In this document: piece by piece, positions 60,533 through 64,000 of the stretch
Position numbering within the stretch: the first letter of the stretch is position 1
Layout of the letters: the number at the start of each line of letters is the position of its first letter
Source: Paenibacillus lupini
Lineage (GTDB): Bacteria > Bacillota > Bacilli > Paenibacillales > Paenibacillaceae
Reading direction: 5' to 3'
Assembly (NCBI RefSeq): GCF_011761355.1
Contig: NZ_JAASRW010000001.1
Coordinates: forward strand, 248,001-312,000
DNA length: 64,000 nucleotides
Notes under the pieces: model-generated
What the model saw: only the letters and a program-made list of their open reading frames with translations
The model's database searches: none
What the model was told of the DNA's origin: nothing
Translations under genes and position numbers: made by a program

Positions 60533-62021
60533 ATACGGGATTGAGATCGCAGCTGGCTTTGGCTTGATGCTGTTTATTTTCCTGGCTTTTGAAGGAGTTA
60601 ATGTGATGCCCGTCTTGTTACTAGCTGCTTTAGGAGCGGGGGTATGGTTCACTACGCGCGGCAAAGGCCGGATGATGGCTAGTTCAGGTGCGAAACGCAG
60701 CAAAGAGCTTCGTCTGGAATCGATGAGCTTTGACCAGATTGGCGGTCAGGATCGAGCAAAACAAGAGTTAATTGAAGCCCTTGATTTTCTCGTTAAACAA
60801 GAGGAGATTGCTAAGCTGGGTATCCGTCCGATGAAAGGGATTTTGCTCACGGGCCCTCCGGGTACTGGTAAAACCCTACTTGCGAAGGCCGCAGCTCATT
60901 ATACCGATTCGATTTATTTGGCTGCCTCAGGCAGTGAGTTTGTTGAGATGTATGTGGGTGTAGGTGCAGGACGGATTCGTGATTTGTTCAAGGAAGCAAG
61001 GGAGAAAGCGAAAAAAGCCGGTAAGAAAAGTGCCGTTATCTTTATTGACGAGATTGATGTCATCGGTGGTAAAAGGGACGGCGGTCAGCATAAAGAATAT
61101 GATCAGACATTGAACCAGCTGCTCACAGAGATGGACGGTATTCATTCTGATGAGGCACCACGTATTCTTATTATTGCAGCAACGAACCGGAAAGAAATAC
61201 TCGACAGCGCTTTGCTGCGTCCGGGTCGATTCGACCGTCATATTGGAGTTGAACTGCCGGATAAAAAAGGGCGCCTTCATATTTTGCGTCTGCATGCGGC
61301 GAACAAACCGCTTAATGAAGGTATTAATCTGGAACGTATTGCTTCTGAATCCTTTGGTTTTTCAGGTGCTCAGCTGGAGAGTGTAATGAACGAAGGTGCG
61401 ATCTACGCTATGCGTGAGAACAGTGAGACCATTCTGGAGTCACATCTGGCAATGGCGATTGATAAAGTGATGATGGGTGAGAAAACAGACCGGGAATCAA
61501 CAGCTGAGGAACGCGAACGCGTGGCGCTTCATGAACTAGGCCATGCCATTTCTGCAGAGCTGGTACGTCCAGGCAGCGTCTCGCAGGTTGCTTTATCCCC
61601 GCGTGGTCAGGCGCTTGGTTATGTTCGTCATAACCCGCAGCAGGATCGATATTTGTACACGAAGGATTTTCTGGAAAGCCAAATCATGATCGCGCTTGGC
61701 GGAGCTGCAGCGGAAGAAATTTTCTATGGCGGCCGCAGCACAGGCTCTCGTGGTGACTTTGATCAAGCAATGAACATTGTTCGGACAATGGTCGAATCTG
61801 GGCTCACTGAGCTTGGTATTATTGATGCGAACATGATGACCCCGGATAAATGGGCAAGTATTACGAGCTCCATTCTGGATGAACTGATGGTGAAGACGAA
61901 AGCAATGCTGGAAGCAAGAAAAGAAGTGTTTACTGAGTCGCTGGACGTTCTGATTCGAGAAGAAACGCTTAGCGGTGATGAGTTCCGGACCTTACTAAGT
62001 CAGCTGTCAAAAAGCGCATAA
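60525..62021 (+). CDS. FtsH-like membrane AAA protease, short form
   Basis: The 498-aa protein has N-terminal hydrophobic residues (about 8-45, two short segments), then an AAA domain (GPPGTGKT near 110, VIFIDEID near 171, ATNRKEILDSALLRPGRFDR) and an M41 metalloprotease domain with HELGH at 336-340 and the third ligand in GSRGDFDQAMNI near 411. It lacks the 70-80 residue outside domain of the canonical ~640-aa FtsH, and its HEXGH middle residue is Leu. It is a paralogue type rather than the housekeeping ftsH, which normally lies with hpt/tilS. Confidence 0.88.
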   Translation: MRKYGIEIAAGFGLMLFIFLAFEGVNVMPVLLLAALGAGVWFTTRGKGRMMASSGAKRSKELRLESMSFDQIGGQDRAKQELIEALDFLVKQEEIAKLGIRPMKGILLTGPPGTGKTLLAKAAAHYTDSIYLAASGSEFVEMYVGVGAGRIRDLFKEAREKAKKAGKKSAVIFIDEIDVIGGKRDGGQHKEYDQTLNQLLTEMDGIHSDEAPRILIIAATNRKEILDSALLRPGRFDRHIGVELPDKKGRLHILRLHAANKPLNEGINLERIASESFGFSGAQLESVMNEGAIYAMRENSETILESHLAMAIDKVMMGEKTDRESTAEERERVALHELGHAISAELVRPGSVSQVALSPRGQALGYVRHNPQQDRYLYTKDFLESQIMIALGGAAAEEIFYGGRSTGSRGDFDQAMNIVRTMVESGLTELGIIDANMMTPDKWASITSSILDELMVKTKAMLEARKEVFTESLDVLIREETLSGDEFRTLLSQLSKSA

Positions 62022-62053
62022 GAATAAGGCTTTTTAGCTTGGCTAGATATACA

Positions 62054-62090
62054 AACGAACGGCAGGGTGTTAGACCTGCCGCTCGTTTTG
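62054..62090 (+). terminator. Terminator after the FtsH-like gene
   Basis: AACGAACGGCAGG / CCTGCCGCTCGTT (one mismatch), 8-nt loop, T4. Confidence 0.85.
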
Positions 62091-62140
62091 CTGTTCACCA
62101 AATCATCACCAGTTACCTTCTTTATTTGTGTAAAAAAGGT

Positions 62141-62146
62141 TATAAT
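62141..62146 (+). promoter_or_regulatory. Candidate -10 box for the 3-hydroxyacyl-CoA dehydrogenase gene
   Basis: Perfect TATAAT 81 bp before the start; the -35 (TTCTTT at 17 nt) is poor. Confidence 0.4.
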
Positions 62147-62226
62147 GGATTTGATCGATAGGTAAAGAGAATGATTCTCAATGCCGCAAAAAAGAGAATA
62201 GTTACAAGGAGAGAAACAAAAGAATT

Positions 62227-63099
62227 ATGGTTATTAAAAAGATTGGTGTCATCGGCGCCGGAACAATGGGTCAAGGAATTGCAGAAATGCTTGCTTCTAA
62301 AGGGCTGGATGTGTATTTAATCGAAAGCTCTGAGGAACGCTTAACATACGGTATGCAAATGATTGAGCTCAACTTAGAGAAGCAAATTGAGAAATGGGCT
62401 CTAACGCAAGCTGAGAAAAAACTGATCCTGAATCGCATTCATCCTTGCCAGACATATAACGAACTGGCAGACTGCGAACTGGTCATTGAATCCATAACAG
62501 AAGATCTGGAAAGCAAGAAGCTCGTGTTTAAACAGCTGGATGAGATTTGTGATGAGTCAGTAATTATTGCAAGCAATACCTCCACGTTAAGCTTAACGGA
62601 GCTGGCAAGTGTAACCAGCCATCCGGAGCGTGTCATTGGCCTCCACTTTATTTATCCCGTATCCAAGATCGACCTGGTCGAGATTGTGCGTGGTTTGAAA
62701 ACCTCCGATGCAACATTTGATTCGATGAAAGAATTCGTTGATGAAGTCATCCAGAAAAAAGGGATCATGGTGTTCGAGTCTCCAGGCTTTGTGACGACTC
62801 GTCTTATTTGTTTGTTCATTAATGAGGCCCTTCATGTACTTGAAGAAGGCGTTGCATCAGCTGAAGATATCGATAATGCAATGCGAATCGGTTATTCTTT
62901 CCAAAATGGCCCGTTCGAGATGGCTGACCGATTTGGACTTGATTCCATCCTTGCTGCACTAGAGCGTATGTTCCGGGAATACGGGGAGCTGAAATACCGT
63001 CCGTCCATTGTATTGAAGAAAATGGTACGCGCTGGGCATCTTGGTGTGAAGTCTGGCGTAGGATTTTTCAAATATGACAAGGATGGGGACCGTATCTAA
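62227..63099 (+). CDS. 3-hydroxyacyl-CoA dehydrogenase (3-hydroxybutyryl-CoA type)
   Basis: The 290-aa enzyme begins KKIGVIGAGTMGQGIAEMLA with the NAD loop GAGTMGQG; ASNTSTLSLTELA holds the substrate serine. The catalytic-His motif reads LHFIYPVSKIDLVEIV, whereas the family usually has HFFNPV: the Asn is Tyr. The C-terminal half contains NEALHVLEEGVASAEDIDNA. It overlaps the ackA start by 1 nt, so the two are coupled. Whether it acts in butyryl metabolism or degradation is unclear. Confidence 0.85.
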   Translation: MVIKKIGVIGAGTMGQGIAEMLASKGLDVYLIESSEERLTYGMQMIELNLEKQIEKWALTQAEKKLILNRIHPCQTYNELADCELVIESITEDLESKKLVFKQLDEICDESVIIASNTSTLSLTELASVTSHPERVIGLHFIYPVSKIDLVEIVRGLKTSDATFDSMKEFVDEVIQKKGIMVFESPGFVTTRLICLFINEALHVLEEGVASAEDIDNAMRIGYSFQNGPFEMADRFGLDSILAALERMFREYGELKYRPSIVLKKMVRAGHLGVKSGVGFFKYDKDGDRI

Positions 63100-64000
63100 T
63101 GAAAGTACTCGTAATTAATGCAGGAAGTTCCTCGCTGAAATATCAGCTTTATAATATGGAGACGGAAGAAGTGCTTGCAAGCGGGCGTGTAGAGCGGATC
63201 GGCATGGATTCTTCGATCGTTACTCATGAGCCTCCGGGTAAACCGGATGTCACACAAGTTAGTGAGATTCTTGATCATGTCACAGCGGTTAAAAAAGTTG
63301 TCGATATGCTGATTCATCCCGAACATGGCGTTGTCAAATCAATGGAAGAGATTGATGCTGTTGGTCATCGTGTTGTCCACGGCGGCGAAGTGTTCAAGAG
63401 CTCGGCACTTGTTACCGCTGATGTAAAGCAGGAGATCCGCAAGCTGTTTGATCTTGCTCCACTTCATAACCCGGCCCATATGATGGGGATTAGCGCGGTA
63501 GAAGCAAATATGCCAAATGTGCCGCAGGTTGTTGTATTTGATACCGCCTTCCATCAATCGATGCCTAATACTTCTTACCTGTATCCAATTCCTAAAGTGC
63601 TGTATCGTCGTCATAAAGTACGTCGTTATGGCTTCCACGGGACATCGCATCAATATGTAAGCCAGCAGGCTGCTGACTTCCTTGGCAAGCCGCTTGAATC
63701 GCTGAAGATGATCTCTTGTCATATCGGTAATGGCGCGAGTTGTACGGCGATTCTGGATGGCAAGTCTTTTGATACAAGTATGGGTATGACACCACTTGAA
63801 GGTTTGATGATGGGTACACGCAGCGGTGATCTTGATCCGGCTATCGTTCCATATGTCATGAACAAAGAGGATTTAACCTTAAACGAAGTAAATTCCATGC
63901 TTAATAAACATAGCGGCATGCTTGCGATCTCTGGGATCAGCAGCGACATGCGTGAGATTGTAGAAGCAATGGGTGAAGGTGATACAAATGCCAAGCTGGC
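63099..64000 (+). CDS. ackA: Acetate kinase, N-terminal part (runs off the window)
   Basis: About 300 codons are visible and the frame is open at the window edge. MKVLVINAGSSSLKYQLYNM, GHRVVHGGEVF, VVFDTAFHQSMP, RYGFHGTSHQYV, CHIGNGASCTAI and TPLEGLMMGTRSGDLDPAI are all standard acetate kinase motifs. Its ATG overlaps the stop of the dehydrogenase gene (TAATG). No cre box was seen directly before it. Confidence 0.97.
   Translation, partial: MKVLVINAGSSSLKYQLYNMETEEVLASGRVERIGMDSSIVTHEPPGKPDVTQVSEILDHVTAVKKVVDMLIHPEHGVVKSMEEIDAVGHRVVHGGEVFKSSALVTADVKQEIRKLFDLAPLHNPAHMMGISAVEANMPNVPQVVVFDTAFHQSMPNTSYLYPIPKVLYRRHKVRRYGFHGTSHQYVSQQAADFLGKPLESLKMISCHIGNGASCTAILDGKSFDTSMGMTPLEGLMMGTRSGDLDPAIVPYVMNKEDLTLNEVNSMLNKHSGMLAISGISSDMREIVEAMGEGDTNAKL

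Overview
The window reads as a chromosomal segment of an endospore-forming Bacillota, most probably a Paenibacillus. The evidence is the sporulation genes (spoIVA, spoVIF, ypjB-like, YIEGIA operon), a TRAP (mtrB)-controlled trp operon, bacillithiol genes (bshA, bshB1), and a gene order that follows the Bacillus subtilis ypfD-der-gpsA-spoIVA-hbs-mtrB-hep-ndk-cheR-aro/trp-hisC-tyrA-ypiF-qcrABC-ypjAB-dapB-mgsA-bsh-cca-birA-panBCD-dinG block. No rRNA, tRNA, prophage or insertion sequence was seen. Nearly every gene is on the + strand; only the YitT-family gene near 44 kb is on the minus strand.

Layout. 0-11 kb: plsC end, rpsA, yphA-like, YIEGIA and its small partner, der, plsY, gpsA, spoVIF, two small 2Fe-2S proteins around a nucleotidyltransferase-like gene, a YphF-like lipoprotein and spoIVA. 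11-15 kb: a three-gene sugar-type ABC importer sitting between spoIVA and hbs. 15-22 kb: hbs, mtrB, then hepS-menG-ubiA-ubiX-mqnA-hepT (menaquinone, with MqnA and UbiX/UbiA indicating the futalosine route) and ndk. 22-34 kb: cheR, aroB, aroH, trpEDCFBA, hisC, tyrA. 34-39 kb: accessory stretch with a candidate small RNA, an ECF sigma/anti-sigma pair, a histidine phosphatase, an 840-bp gene-free region full of inverted repeats, an unrecognised 395-aa gene, and ypiB/ypiF-like genes. 39-44 kb: qcrABC, ypjA, ypjB, ypjC-like. 44-64 kb: mazG-like, TPR gene, dapB, mgsA, bshB1, bshA, cca, birA, panBCD, a second TPR gene, dinG, rex, an MTA/SAH-deaminase-like gene, tseB (ypmB), an unknown membrane protein paired with an FtsH-like protease, a 3-hydroxyacyl-CoA dehydrogenase and the start of ackA.

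How they work together: the aro/trp/tyr genes make chorismate products, and MqnA draws on the same chorismate for menaquinone, which the qcr complex uses. MtrB, encoded 9 kb upstream, has an evident binding site in the trp leader: eleven NAG triplets at an exact 5-nt period, followed by an intrinsic terminator.

The most unusual signal is a family of modular hairpin repeats sharing a frame (GCTTACGAAGYAAGAAT ... AATTCTT) that occurs at four loci, always on the coding strand and just upstream of a ribosome binding site: once before the ABC ATPase gene, as a 2 x 143-bp array before mtrB, 3 x 41 bp before ndk and 5 x about 70 bp before ypjB. At ypjB an 11-bp inverted repeat encloses the array and would pair with the ribosome binding site and start codon. 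The second is a candidate stand-alone small RNA at 34.07-34.15 kb with a strong promoter, two cre-like boxes upstream, a pyrimidine-rich 5' end and a terminator.
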